The notes below the pieces were generated by a model. That model made no database searches. It had not been told where the DNA came from and worked only from the letters and a program-made list of their open reading frames with translations. Of a stretch of DNA of 64,000 nucleotides, positions 17,433 through 24,510 are shown piece by piece; the stretch's first letter is position 1; every line of letters starts with the position of its first letter. The position numbers and the translations under genes are program-made. The stretch comes from Sporomusa malonica (GTDB taxonomy: Bacteria; Bacillota; Negativicutes; Sporomusales; Sporomusaceae), in contig NZ_FWXI01000002.1 in the NCBI RefSeq assembly GCF_900176355.1, forward strand, positions 217,073-281,072, written 5' to 3'.

Positions 17433-17455
17433 CATAAGGTGAGGGGATTTCGTTA

Positions 17456-17749
17456 ATGGCTTTTCAGGACAGAACTCTTAAGTGCAAGGACTGTGGAGTA
17501 GACTTTGTTTTCACAGCAGGAGAGCAGGAGTTTTACGCAGAAAAAGGTTTTGAAAACGAACCTGCCCGTTGTCGTGAATGTCGGGGCAACAGAAGACGCA
17601 GCCGGGATGGCGGCGAGGTTCAGTCAACGCAGCGGGAAATGCATGAAGCAGTATGTGCTGAGTGCGGCGTAACTACTCAAGTTCCATTTAAGCCTCGCAA
17701 TGATCGTCCTATTTATTGCCGTGACTGTTTTACCGCCAAAAAAGGATAA
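17456..17749 (+). CDS. Small double zinc-ribbon protein
   Basis: A 97-aa cytosolic protein with two Cys4 units: CKDCG...CRECR (about residues 10-42) and CAECG...CRDCF (about 65-92). This is the zinc-ribbon/CxxC-x-CxxC type found beside cold-shock and hpf genes in Firmicutes. The middle is Arg/Gly-rich (RGNRRRSRDGGE), suggesting nucleic-acid or ribosome contact. Start ATG 17456 follows AAGGTGAGGGG. It may be cotranscribed with the structured RNA when that RNA does not terminate. The exact function is unknown. Confidence 0.82.
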   Translation: MAFQDRTLKCKDCGVDFVFTAGEQEFYAEKGFENEPARCRECRGNRRRSRDGGEVQSTQREMHEAVCAECGVTTQVPFKPRNDRPIYCRDCFTAKKG

Positions 17750-17781
17750 TAATACATATAGAATAAATTGCGCCAGATAAT

Positions 17782-17812
17782 GCCCGGGATGTTGATCCCG
17801 GGCTTTGACTTT
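17782..17812 (+). terminator. Rho-independent terminator
   Basis: A perfect 9-bp stem GCCCGGGAT / ATCCCGGGC (17782-17790, 17795-17803) with loop GTTG, followed by TTTGACTTTG. Confidence 0.85.
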
Positions 17813-17881
17813 GCCTGAGTAGGGAATTTATGGACAAAATACTGGAAAAGTATATTGTGTAAGGACATAATGTGCCTTGTT

Positions 17882-17893
17882 CATGTATACATG
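17882..17893. promoter_or_regulatory. 12-bp palindrome CATGTATACATG, candidate operator
   Basis: A perfect palindrome 10 bases upstream of the -35 box of the ABC importer promoter. Position and symmetry fit a dimeric regulator site, perhaps nutrient control of the importer. No regulator is encoded next to it. Confidence 0.4.
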
Positions 17894-17902
17894 TTAAACT
17901 AC

Positions 17903-17931
17903 TTGTCTAATTATACATAGACTCGTATAAT
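17903..17931 (+). promoter_or_regulatory. Sigma-A promoter of the substrate-binding protein gene
   Basis: TTGTCT (17903-17908), 17-base spacer, consensus TATAAT (17926-17931), 40 bases before the GTG start at 17972. Confidence 0.72.
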
Positions 17932-17971
17932 TATTACATGAACTTTTTAACACTTTTAAGGGGGTTACTAC

Positions 17972-18760
17972 GTGTCAAAAAAACTGATTGCGTTGTCTGT
18001 TCTCGTTATGTTTGTTCTGGCCTTCGGACTTGCCGGCTGTGGTCAGCAGTCTGCTAAGCCTGCTGAGCAGCCGAAACCGAAAGTGCTCAAGGTTGGTTCT
18101 GATACCGCATTTGCTCCGTTTGAGTTCCAGGATGAAAAATCAAAAGAATATGTTGGCTTTGACATGGATCTGATCAAAGCAATTGGCAAGCAAATGGGTA
18201 TGGAAGTTCAAGTGCAAAGCATGAACTTCGACGGGCTTATTCCTGCGCTTGAAGCAGGTAATATTGATGCCACTATTTCGGCCATGACCATTACTGATGA
18301 ACGGGCTAAGAAGGTCAACTTCACCAAGCCGTATTACAAATCTGGTTTATCCATGGTTGTTAAAGCAGACAACAACACGCTGAAAACCTTTAAAGACCTT
18401 GAAGGCAAGCGCATTGCTGTACAAATTGGCACTACCGGTGCTGATGAAGCTAAAAAGATTAAGGATGCTAAAATCCGCGAGTTTAATACTGCTCCCGAAG
18501 CCTTTATGGAACTTAAAGCCGGTGGCGTAGATGCAGTTGTGAATGACCTGCCTGTTAACGAATATTATATCGCTCAGGCTGGCGGCAAAGATGCAAAAAC
18601 TGTGGGCGAACCGCTCACCTCTGAAGATTATGGTATTGCTACTTCCAAGAAAAGCACCGAGTTAGCTGACAAAATCAATAAAGCCTTGGAAGAACTTAAG
18701 AAGAACGGCGAGTATGAAAAGATCTACGTGAAGTGGTTTGGCAAAAAGCCTCCCCAATAA
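17972..18760 (+). CDS. Polar amino acid ABC transporter, substrate-binding lipoprotein
   Basis: A 262-aa family 3 solute-binding protein. The signal peptide ends in lipobox LAGC (Cys23), so the mature protein is lipid-anchored. The binding fold begins KVLKVGSDTAFAPFEFQDE and contains GFDMDLIKAIGKQMG and ITDERAKKVNFTKPYY. These are GlnH/ArtJ/HisJ-type motifs for a polar or basic amino acid or glutamine. GTG 17972 follows AAGGGGGTTACTAC. A terminator separates it from the permease gene, which has its own promoter, a common way to make the binding protein in excess. Confidence 0.9.
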   Translation: MSKKLIALSVLVMFVLAFGLAGCGQQSAKPAEQPKPKVLKVGSDTAFAPFEFQDEKSKEYVGFDMDLIKAIGKQMGMEVQVQSMNFDGLIPALEAGNIDATISAMTITDERAKKVNFTKPYYKSGLSMVVKADNNTLKTFKDLEGKRIAVQIGTTGADEAKKIKDAKIREFNTAPEAFMELKAGGVDAVVNDLPVNEYYIAQAGGKDAKTVGEPLTSEDYGIATSKKSTELADKINKALEELKKNGEYEKIYVKWFGKKPPQ

Positions 18761-18761
18761 G

Positions 18762-18791
18762 GCGAGATTGCTTCGCTATGCTCGTAATGAC
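18762..18791 (+). repeat. REP-like dispersed repeat, copy A
   Basis: A 30-base unit starting GCGAGATTGCTTCGC and ending CTCGTAATGAC, immediately after the stop of the binding-protein gene. It matches the units at 24282 and (inverted) 57442 except for a few positions. Confidence 0.75.
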
Positions 18792-18817
18792 GGTTTTTGT
18801 TTGATTAATGACTATGC

Positions 18818-18844
18818 AACGGCGCGATTTCGCGCCGTTTTTAC
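18818..18844 (+). terminator. Rho-independent terminator
   Basis: AACGGCGCG / CGCGCCGTT stem with an ATTT loop (18818-18839), followed by TTTTAC. Ends the substrate-binding protein transcript. Confidence 0.82.
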
Positions 18845-18880
18845 ATTGCTCACCAGCTACCCTTGTATCTAAAAAAATTA

Positions 18881-18909
18881 TTGACACTCACTGCCTGTCC
18901 GCATATAAT
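18881..18909 (+). promoter_or_regulatory. Perfect consensus sigma-A promoter for permease-ATPase
   Basis: TTGACA (18881-18886), exactly 17 bases, TATAAT (18904-18909): every core base matches consensus. It gives the permease and ATPase genes independent transcription. Confidence 0.88.
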
Positions 18910-18957
18910 TGTCATGGGATTTTAGAACCTTATACATTTTAATTAAGGGTGAGGAAT

Positions 18958-19623
18958 TTGAATTTTGATTTTGATTTAATTATTCGCTCGTTTCCGCTGC
19001 TCCTTATGGGTGCCGGTGTTACAGTGCAGATTTCGGCGTTAAGTGTAAGTTTTGGTTTACTTATTGGTATGTTTGTCGGAATGGCGCGGTTGTCGGTGAT
19101 ATGGCCGGTTAAGATGCTGGCTGCGGTGTACGTGGATGTTATCCGGGGAACGCCGCTGCTTGTGCAGATCTTTCTGATTTATTTTGCCTTGCCACTTGTG
19201 GTCGGACAACGGATTGACCCTTTTATTGCCGCTATTACGGCTTGCAGTGTGAATAGTGGTGCCTATGTTGCCGAGATTTTCCGGGCAGGTATCCAGTCGA
19301 TTGATAAAGGGCAGATGGAGGCTGGCAGGTCTTTGGGCATGACTTGGGCTCAGACTATGCGCTATATTATTTTGCCTCAAGCCTTTAAACGCATTATTCC
19401 ACCCTTGGGTAATGAGTTTATTGCTATGCTCAAGGATTCATCCCTGGTGTCGGTTATCGGCTTTGAGGAGCTCACCCGGCGCGGACAGCTTATTATCGCC
19501 CGTACCTATGGCTCGTTTGAGATTTGGCTCACAGTGGCCTTTATTTACCTTATGATGACCTTTACCATATCCCGCGTTGTGGATTATCTCGAGCGGAGGT
19601 ACAAGACCGATGATAAGCATTAA
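18958..19623 (+). CDS. Polar amino acid ABC transporter, permease
   Basis: A 221-aa His/Glu/Gln-type permease with about five membrane helices. [20 protein letters not shown] opens the first helix. The EAA-type coupling motif is [21 protein letters not shown] (about 124-144), which docks on the ATPase. [17 protein letters not shown] is conserved in the family. TTG 18958 is preferred (GGTGAG just upstream); GTG 18949 is in frame. The 3' end overlaps the ATPase start by 14 bases. Confidence 0.88.
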   Translation: MNFDFDLIIRSFPLLLMGAGVTVQISALSVSFGLLIGMFVGMARLSVIWPVKMLAAVYVDVIRGTPLLVQIFLIYFALPLVVGQRIDPFIAAITACSVNSGAYVAEIFRAGIQSIDKGQMEAGRSLGMTWAQTMRYIILPQAFKRIIPPLGNEFIAMLKDSSLVSVIGFEELTRRGQLIIARTYGSFEIWLTVAFIYLMMTFTISRVVDYLERRYKTDDKH

Positions 19624-20329
19624 AAATCTTCATAAAAAATTTGGCAAACTGCATGTGCTAAAAGGGGTTGATACCCATATTAGCGAGCAGGAGGTTGTTG
19701 TTATCATCGGCCCCAGCGGCTCAGGCAAGAGCACGCTGCTTCGCTGCATCAACTATCTTGAACAGCCAACTGAGGGCGAGATTGTTGTTGACGGACTGCC
19801 GCTGACCAATGAAGCTAATATCAATAAAGTTCGGGAAGAAGTGGGCATGGTTTTTCAGCGCTTCAACCTGTTTCCCCATATGACCGTATTACAAAATATC
19901 TCCCTGGCACCGCGCAAGGTTCGGAAAATGCCGCCAGCTGAAGCTGAAAAAGTGGCTCTTGATTTATTGGAAAAGGTTGGTCTTGCTGACAAAGCGAATG
20001 CATACCCTGAGCAACTATCCGGTGGTCAGCAGCAGCGGGTGGCTATTGCTCGGGCACTGGCCATGAGGCCCAAGGTAATGCTGTTTGACGAACCCACCTC
20101 AGCCCTTGATCCAGAGATGATCAAAGAGGTTCTGGATGTTATGAAAACACTAGCTAATGAGGGGATGACCATGGCGGTTGTTACTCATGAGATGGGTTTT
20201 GCCCGCGAAGTAGGCGATCGGGTAATCTTTATGGATGAGGGCCGGATCGTCGAAGAAGGTACTCCCGATGAAGTCTTTTTACATGCTAAAGAAGAGCGGA
20301 CTCAGGCTTTCCTCTCTAAGATCTTGTAA
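19610..20329 (+). CDS. Polar amino acid ABC transporter, ATP-binding protein
   Basis: A 239-aa GlnQ-like ATPase. Walker [11 protein letters not shown]-loop [10 protein letters not shown], signature LSGGQQQR, Walker [15 protein letters not shown] and switch His in VVTHEM are all intact. ATG 19610 follows GAGCGGAGGTACAAGACCG; the frame extends 11 codons upstream without a better start. Cytoplasmic motor of the importer formed with the two preceding genes. The next promoter starts 1 base after its stop. Confidence 0.92.
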   Translation: MISIKNLHKKFGKLHVLKGVDTHISEQEVVVIIGPSGSGKSTLLRCINYLEQPTEGEIVVDGLPLTNEANINKVREEVGMVFQRFNLFPHMTVLQNISLAPRKVRKMPPAEAEKVALDLLEKVGLADKANAYPEQLSGGQQQRVAIARALAMRPKVMLFDEPTSALDPEMIKEVLDVMKTLANEGMTMAVVTHEMGFAREVGDRVIFMDEGRIVEEGTPDEVFLHAKEERTQAFLSKIL

Positions 20330-20330
20330 A

Positions 20331-20359
20331 TTGACATTGCTGTAAATATATGTTATACT
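20331..20359 (+). promoter_or_regulatory. Sigma-A promoter of the cold-shock gene
   Basis: TTGACA (20331-20336), 17-base spacer, TATACT (20354-20359). A leader of about 48 bases follows, shorter than the long cold-responsive leader of E. coli cspA. Confidence 0.82.
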
Positions 20360-20413
20360 TCCACTTGTGACTGCAAGAAGGCGGTCTGTAGTTTATCTTA
20401 GGAGGAGTTTCAC

Positions 20414-20614
20414 ATGATTGGTAAAGTTAAGTGGTTTAGTGCAGAAAAAGGTTACGGATTCATTGAGAGAGAAGATGGCGGCGACGTATTCGTACACTTC
20501 TCGGCTATTCAAGATCAAGGTTTCAAAACCCTGAATGAAGGCCAACAAGTTGAATTTGAAATCGTTGACGGCGCTCGCGGACCGCAAGCCAGCAACGTAT
20601 ATAAAGCTCAATAA
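20414..20614 (+). CDS. CspA-family cold-shock protein
   Basis: A 66-aa single cold-shock domain (OB fold). RNP1 is KGYGFIER and RNP2 is VFVHFSAI, with the aromatic residues for single-stranded nucleic acid binding present ([11 protein letters not shown]). It acts as an RNA chaperone. ATG 20414 follows TTAGGAGGAGTTTCAC, a very strong ribosome binding site. Monocistronic between its own promoter and terminator, immediately upstream of hpf. Confidence 0.95.
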   Translation: MIGKVKWFSAEKGYGFIEREDGGDVFVHFSAIQDQGFKTLNEGQQVEFEIVDGARGPQASNVYKAQ

Positions 20615-20636
20615 TAATATAACGACATAAACTATA

Positions 20637-20670
20637 CCCGGCGATATCTAATATCGCCGGGTTTTGATTT
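20637..20670 (+). terminator. Rho-independent terminator
   Basis: An 11-bp stem CCCGGCGATAT / ATATCGCCGGG with a CTA loop, then TTTTGATTTT. Confidence 0.9.
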
Positions 20671-20842
20671 TATATATATCTGGACATTTCTAAGTCGTTT
20701 CGAAGTTATGCTGTAGCCGAAGTTTCGGGAAATGTGTAAAAAAAATCAGTAGAAAAAAATAAAAGTATGAATTTTTAGACAGGAATTTTTAATTGAATAG
20801 GGAATATTAAATATATAGGATCCAGGAAAGGGGATGGGTAGT

Positions 20843-21388
20843 ATGGCAATTGCAGTACGTGGAAAAAACATTGAGATTACACCAGCACTAAAAGACTATG
20901 TCGCCAAGCGCGTTGGCAAAGTTACTAAATACTTTGACGGTGCTAGTATGGGCGAGATTACCGCAATCCTCACTGTTAACAAAGGCCGGCATATTGTTGA
21001 GGTTACCGTGCCGATCAATGGAATACTTCTTCGGGGCGAAGAAGCTACGACTGACATGTATGCGTCCATCGATTTAGTTATTGAAAAACTGGAAAAACAA
21101 ATTGAAAAATATAAGACCAAATTAGCCCGTAAGTTAAAAAGCGGCAGCTTCAAAACTGAGTTGATACCTGCACCTTCGCTGGTAACGCAAGCCGTCAACG
21201 AAGACGAGTTCAGCATCGTAAAAACTAAACGGTTTGCTATCAAACCGATGAATGCCGATGAGGCTGTTATGCAGATGAATCTGATTAACCATGATTTCTA
21301 TGTATTTATGAATTCTGATACAGAGGAAGTCAATGTCGTATACCGGCGTAAAGACGGTCAATACGGTCTAATTGAACCAGAGTTCTAG
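20843..21388 (+). CDS. hpf: Ribosome hibernation-promoting factor, long form (HPF/RaiA)
   Basis: A 181-aa protein. The N-terminal RaiA domain starts AIAVRGKNIEITPALKDYV and includes VEVTVPINGILLRGEEAT. A linker follows, then the C-terminal dimerisation domain (KTKRFAIKPMNADEAVMQMNLINHDFYVF and VVYRRKDGQYGLIEP). The two-domain form makes 100S ribosome dimers in stationary phase. ATG 20834 is in frame and could be the start; 20843 gives the family-typical N terminus. Its presence near the structured RNA at 17178 supports the raiA-motif interpretation. Confidence 0.93.
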   Translation: MAIAVRGKNIEITPALKDYVAKRVGKVTKYFDGASMGEITAILTVNKGRHIVEVTVPINGILLRGEEATTDMYASIDLVIEKLEKQIEKYKTKLARKLKSGSFKTELIPAPSLVTQAVNEDEFSIVKTKRFAIKPMNADEAVMQMNLINHDFYVFMNSDTEEVNVVYRRKDGQYGLIEPEF

Positions 21389-21400
21389 AGCAACAAAAGT

Positions 21401-21428
21401 AACGAGCCGGGTGTTAACCCGGCTCGTT
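21401..21428. terminator. Bidirectional terminator
   Basis: A perfect 11-bp stem AACGAGCCGGG / CCCGGCTCGTT with a 6-base loop, between convergent genes; TTTAATTTT follows on the + side and ACTTTTGTT on the - side. Confidence 0.85.
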
Positions 21429-21433
21429 TAATT

Positions 21434-21658
21434 TTAACGAGGCGTTCGCATTTCTAGTCTGCGTTTCATAAGAATCTCCGCAAGTGACGCTGATTCCAAT
21501 TCTTGAGCTTTTTGTGCGAATTCCTGTCTGGTGAATAATCCTTTTTCGATGAAAAGCTCTATAAGTACAGCAATAGCTAGGGTGTTTTTATAATCGACAT
21601 CTTTAAGGTCGCCTAGTTGAGCGGCCACATCCAGCATATTCATCACATCGCGACTCAT
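21434..21658 (-). CDS. Small acidic helical protein of unknown function
   Basis: A 74-aa protein starting MSRDVMNMLDVAAQL. ATG 21658 (complement) is 8 bases from GGGAGG; the upstream in-frame TTG would overlap that ribosome binding site. It has predicted helices, an IAVLIELFIEKGLF segment and a basic tail RRLEMRTP. No recognised family, no signal peptide. Convergent with hpf and upstream of, but opposite to, the hydrogenase operon; a shared regulatory region of 284 bases lies between them. Confidence 0.72.
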   Translation of the reverse strand: MSRDVMNMLDVAAQLGDLKDVDYKNTLAIAVLIELFIEKGLFTRQEFAQKAQELESASLAEILMKRRLEMRTPR

Positions 21659-21942
21659 GATTATACCTCCCAAGGGTAAAAACTATCATATCCTATTTCT
21701 ATTAGTATGCACAAGGGTGACTTTTTCTAAACCAATATTTGGATATTTTGACAAATAGTGAAATAAATAACTTGTTCAGACTATTCCAATATTATTGACA
21801 AGTCCTCAAATATAAATTACAGTTAGACCATGGTATTATTTATCCTATAGTACTCGATAGGCACCATACGTTCTAAATTTCACAATATCATTTGTTACAC
21901 AGGCACTAATATTCTAATTTTCATGGGTGAGGAGGTTTTGTC
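21659..21942. promoter_or_regulatory. Divergent control region ahead of the hydrogenase operon
   Basis: 284 AT-rich bases. TTGACA at 21795-21800 is followed after 17 bases by TACAGT, a poor -10, as a candidate hydrogenase promoter. CCAATATTTGG near 21733 is a short palindrome. No riboswitch or ORF was recognised. Regulation by redox or hydrogen is plausible but nothing here proves it. Confidence 0.35.
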
Positions 21943-23202
21943 TTGAAAGGTTTCCAATCACAGGAGTTAACCCGTATTATTGAAATTGACCGCAAGACAT
22001 GCAAAGGCTGTGATTCGTGTAAGGCGTTTTGCCCAACAGACGCTATCGATGGCAAGTATGGGGCCATACACAAGATCAACAGCGAAAAGTGTATCTCTTG
22101 TGGTCAATGCCTTGTCAACTGTCCGTTTGGCGCTCCCCAAGACACTGTTGACGTAGTGGATAAGGTGATTGACAAGCTCAAGAACAAGCAAGTGACTGTT
22201 GTTGGCACAATTGCACCTGCTGTTCGTGTCGCTATCGGCGAGGAGTTTGGGATGGAGCCAGGCAGTCTGGTTACTGAGAAGATGTATGGTGCCATGAAAC
22301 AGGCCGGCTTTAAAGTTCTTGATACCAACTTTACTGCTGACCAGACCATTATGGAAGAAGGCATGGAGCTTATTGCCAAGATCCGGCACTACGCTTTGGG
22401 TGAGCCGTCTGAGCATCATTTGGGGCCATTACCGCAGTTTACTTCCTGCTGTCCGGCCTGGGTTCGGTATGCCGAGTTGTACTACCCTGAACTGTTACCT
22501 AATATGTCTTCTGCTAAATCACCAATGATGATGGCAGGTGCGCTGGGTAAAACCTATGGTGCAAAAGAAATTTGGAAGGTTGATCCTGCAAGCGTATTTA
22601 TGGTTGGGGTTATGCCTTGTACTGCTAAGAAGTTTGAGGCTTCGCGTCCTGAGTTCAACAGCGCCGCTCACTACTGGCAAACCCAGGGTAAATCAGGCAG
22701 CTATCCTGATATTGATGTAGTTCTCACTACGAGAGATTTGGCTCGCCTGTTCAAGAAATTGAACATCGACATCAAAACGGTTGCTGAATTTAGCGACAAA
22801 GATAATCCGCTCGCCCAATACAGCGGTGCTGGTACGATTTTTGCCAACACTGGCGGTGTAATGGAAGCGGCCTTGAGAACAGCCTACTTTGTAATCACTG
22901 GTAAAGAGCTTGATGTACTTGAGTTTAAACCTGTACGCGGTCTAAAAGGCGTAAAAGAAGCCAGTGTTACCATGAAAGACGCCAAGACAGGCAAAGAGGT
23001 TACTCTTAAAGTAGCTGTAGCTCACGGCACTAAGGAAAATGTAAAACCGCTTCTGGATGAGGTCAAAGCCGGTAAATCGCCGTACCATTTCATTGAGATA
23101 ATGAACTGTCCAGGCGGCTGTGTCAACGGTGGCGGTCAGCCGATCAATCCGATGGGCACCTCATGGCTGGATAAAGCCAAGGCCGTATTGCCTTGGTCAT
23201 AA
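21943..23202 (+). CDS. hydA: [FeFe] hydrogenase catalytic subunit (periplasmic HydA type)
   Basis: A 419-aa catalytic subunit for reversible H2 oxidation. The N-terminal two-cluster ferredoxin domain has CKGCDSCKAFCP and CISCGQCLVNCP (about 20-62). The H-cluster motifs are all intact: L1 TSCCPAW (about 167), L2 MPCTAKKFE (about 224), L3 MNCPGGCVNGGGQP (about 387). No signal peptide of its own, so it probably rides the Tat pathway with HydB. TTG 21943 follows GGTGAGGAGG. The cofactor-maturation genes hydEFG are not in this window. With HydB and the cytochrome b it forms a membrane-bound uptake hydrogenase. Confidence 0.94.
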   Translation: MKGFQSQELTRIIEIDRKTCKGCDSCKAFCPTDAIDGKYGAIHKINSEKCISCGQCLVNCPFGAPQDTVDVVDKVIDKLKNKQVTVVGTIAPAVRVAIGEEFGMEPGSLVTEKMYGAMKQAGFKVLDTNFTADQTIMEEGMELIAKIRHYALGEPSEHHLGPLPQFTSCCPAWVRYAELYYPELLPNMSSAKSPMMMAGALGKTYGAKEIWKVDPASVFMVGVMPCTAKKFEASRPEFNSAAHYWQTQGKSGSYPDIDVVLTTRDLARLFKKLNIDIKTVAEFSDKDNPLAQYSGAGTIFANTGGVMEAALRTAYFVITGKELDVLEFKPVRGLKGVKEASVTMKDAKTGKEVTLKVAVAHGTKENVKPLLDEVKAGKSPYHFIEIMNCPGGCVNGGGQPINPMGTSWLDKAKAVLPWS

Positions 23203-23214
23203 GGAGGGAACATT

Positions 23215-23526
23215 ATGGCGCGTTATGATTATGTAGAAAAGGCCGTCAAAGTTTCACGGCGCGAATTCTTAGGAATAATGGGCGTGACTGGCGCCGTTTT
23301 GTGGACTGGTGCGTATGTGGCCACAGATTTGGTGCAGGACCGTACAAAATACATTAAAATGCGGGCACAAGGCATTTACAAAGATGACGAAAAGTCAAAA
23401 ATCCGTCAAAGCCATAATAATCAGGCTGTAACTGACGTGTACAAGAGGTTTGCTCATAACCCGCTCAGCCATCTGGCCGAGGAGCTGTTTCATACTAAAT
23501 ATGTAAATCGGACTAAGTTGGTTTAG
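23215..23526 (+). CDS. hydB: [FeFe] hydrogenase small subunit with Tat signal
   Basis: A 103-aa small subunit. The Tat motif is SRREFLG (residues 14-20) followed by a hydrophobic helix IMGVTGAVLWTGAYVAT. The mature part (about 55-103, KIRQSHNNQAVTDVYKRF, HPL-like NPLSHLAEELFHTKY) resembles the HydB subunit that wraps around HydA in Desulfovibrio. ATG 23215 follows AAGGAGGG. It exports the HydA-HydB pair across the cytoplasmic membrane. Confidence 0.9.
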   Translation: MARYDYVEKAVKVSRREFLGIMGVTGAVLWTGAYVATDLVQDRTKYIKMRAQGIYKDDEKSKIRQSHNNQAVTDVYKRFAHNPLSHLAEELFHTKYVNRTKLV

Positions 23527-23540
23527 GAGGGATACTACTG

Positions 23541-24239
23541 ATGAGTCATCATGATGAACACGGCCCGAGAGTGCTGAAACATCCGCTTATCTCGCGGTTA
23601 TTTCACTGGGGTTTGATTCTAGGCTTTTTGCCGGCGGCAATTACCGGATTTTTTATCTGGCTTAAGCCGTTCGGCGATGATATGCAAAACCTTGTCATGC
23701 AAATTCATATTGTCGGTGCTAGCATTCTTACTTTATCCTGTATCTTCTATACCATTTTTGCCTTAGACAGAGTTGTTGCTTTTACCCGCCGTATATTCAC
23801 TTGGGATGATAGGGATATCAAGTGGATGATGATTTGCGGCGGCTATCCGCAAAAAATGCTGTTAGGCAAAACCATTCCTGTACCACCAATGGGTAAAATG
23901 AACTCAGGTCAGAAGCAGATGGGTATTATGATGTTATTTGGCGGCATAATCCTTATTGTTACTGGCTGGGCGCTGTACGCGTTCCTGCCTGTAGCACCAA
24001 AAGCTGCAATGTACTGGTTTGATATGTTCCATCTGGTAATTGGCATAGTCCTCGGACTAGCTGTATTCGCTCATATCTTCCTTGGTATCTACAACTGGGG
24101 CGAGTTTCTCTGCATGTTTGGTGACGGTACTCAAACGGTAGAAGAAGCTAAGCATCATAACCCAGTTTGGGTAGAAAACGAGATTGAGCCGGTTAAAGGC
24201 GGCCAAATTAGCGCCCCTGGACAACACCAGGCTGGTTAA
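23541..24239 (+). CDS. Membrane cytochrome b subunit of the hydrogenase (FdhI/HydC-like)
   Basis: A 232-aa integral membrane protein with four predicted helices. Candidate heme-b ligands are H in SRLFHWGLILGF, H in MQIHIVGAS and H in FDMFHLVIGI and FAHIFLGI. It resembles the formate dehydrogenase gamma subunit (cytochrome b556). It should pass electrons from periplasmic H2 oxidation to menaquinone and anchor HydAB. ATG 23541 follows TTTAGGAGGG. Last gene of the operon; an inverted REP pair with a T-run follows. Confidence 0.9.
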   Translation: MSHHDEHGPRVLKHPLISRLFHWGLILGFLPAAITGFFIWLKPFGDDMQNLVMQIHIVGASILTLSCIFYTIFALDRVVAFTRRIFTWDDRDIKWMMICGGYPQKMLLGKTIPVPPMGKMNSGQKQMGIMMLFGGIILIVTGWALYAFLPVAPKAAMYWFDMFHLVIGIVLGLAVFAHIFLGIYNWGEFLCMFGDGTQTVEEAKHHNPVWVENEIEPVKGGQISAPGQHQAG

Positions 24240-24281
24240 GGCAGTAAGTTTTGATAGACTGCAAAGATTAATAACTTAAAA

Positions 24282-24362
24282 GCGAGATTGCTTCGCGAGG
24301 CTCGCAATGACAAGGGTAAAAGCTCACCCAACAGTCATTGCGAGCACTAGCGTGGCAGTCTC
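24282..24362. repeat. REP-like inverted pair, copy B, doubling as a terminator
   Basis: The unit GCGAGATTGC...CTCGCAATGAC (24282-24311) and its inverted, diverged partner GTCATTGCGAG...GCAGTCTC (24334-24362) face each other across a 22-base loop. The inner 11 bases are perfectly complementary. TTTTTT follows at 24363, so the pair can form a terminator between the hydrogenase operon and secA. Confidence 0.8.
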
Positions 24363-24389
24363 TTTTTTGTTTTCCAACTAACCCAATTT

Positions 24390-24418
24390 TTGACTTTATA
24401 CAGGGTTTCTGTTAAAAT
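24390..24418 (+). promoter_or_regulatory. Sigma-A promoter of secA
   Basis: TTGACT (24390-24395), 17-base spacer, TAAAAT (24413-24418). The leader carries a small hairpin GACCGT/ACGGTC (24446-24463) before the TTG start. Confidence 0.75.
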
Positions 24419-24510
24419 CATATATTAGGCACATACTAAGCCTACGACCGTCCATAAACGGTCTAAACTAGTTGAATGTATATTTCATTGTTTGTCGGGG
24501 AGTTGATAAT

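Noticed and set aside
22104-22379. Antisense frames inside the hydrogenase gene
   Set aside because: They mirror codon bias of hydA, lack start signals and match nothing.
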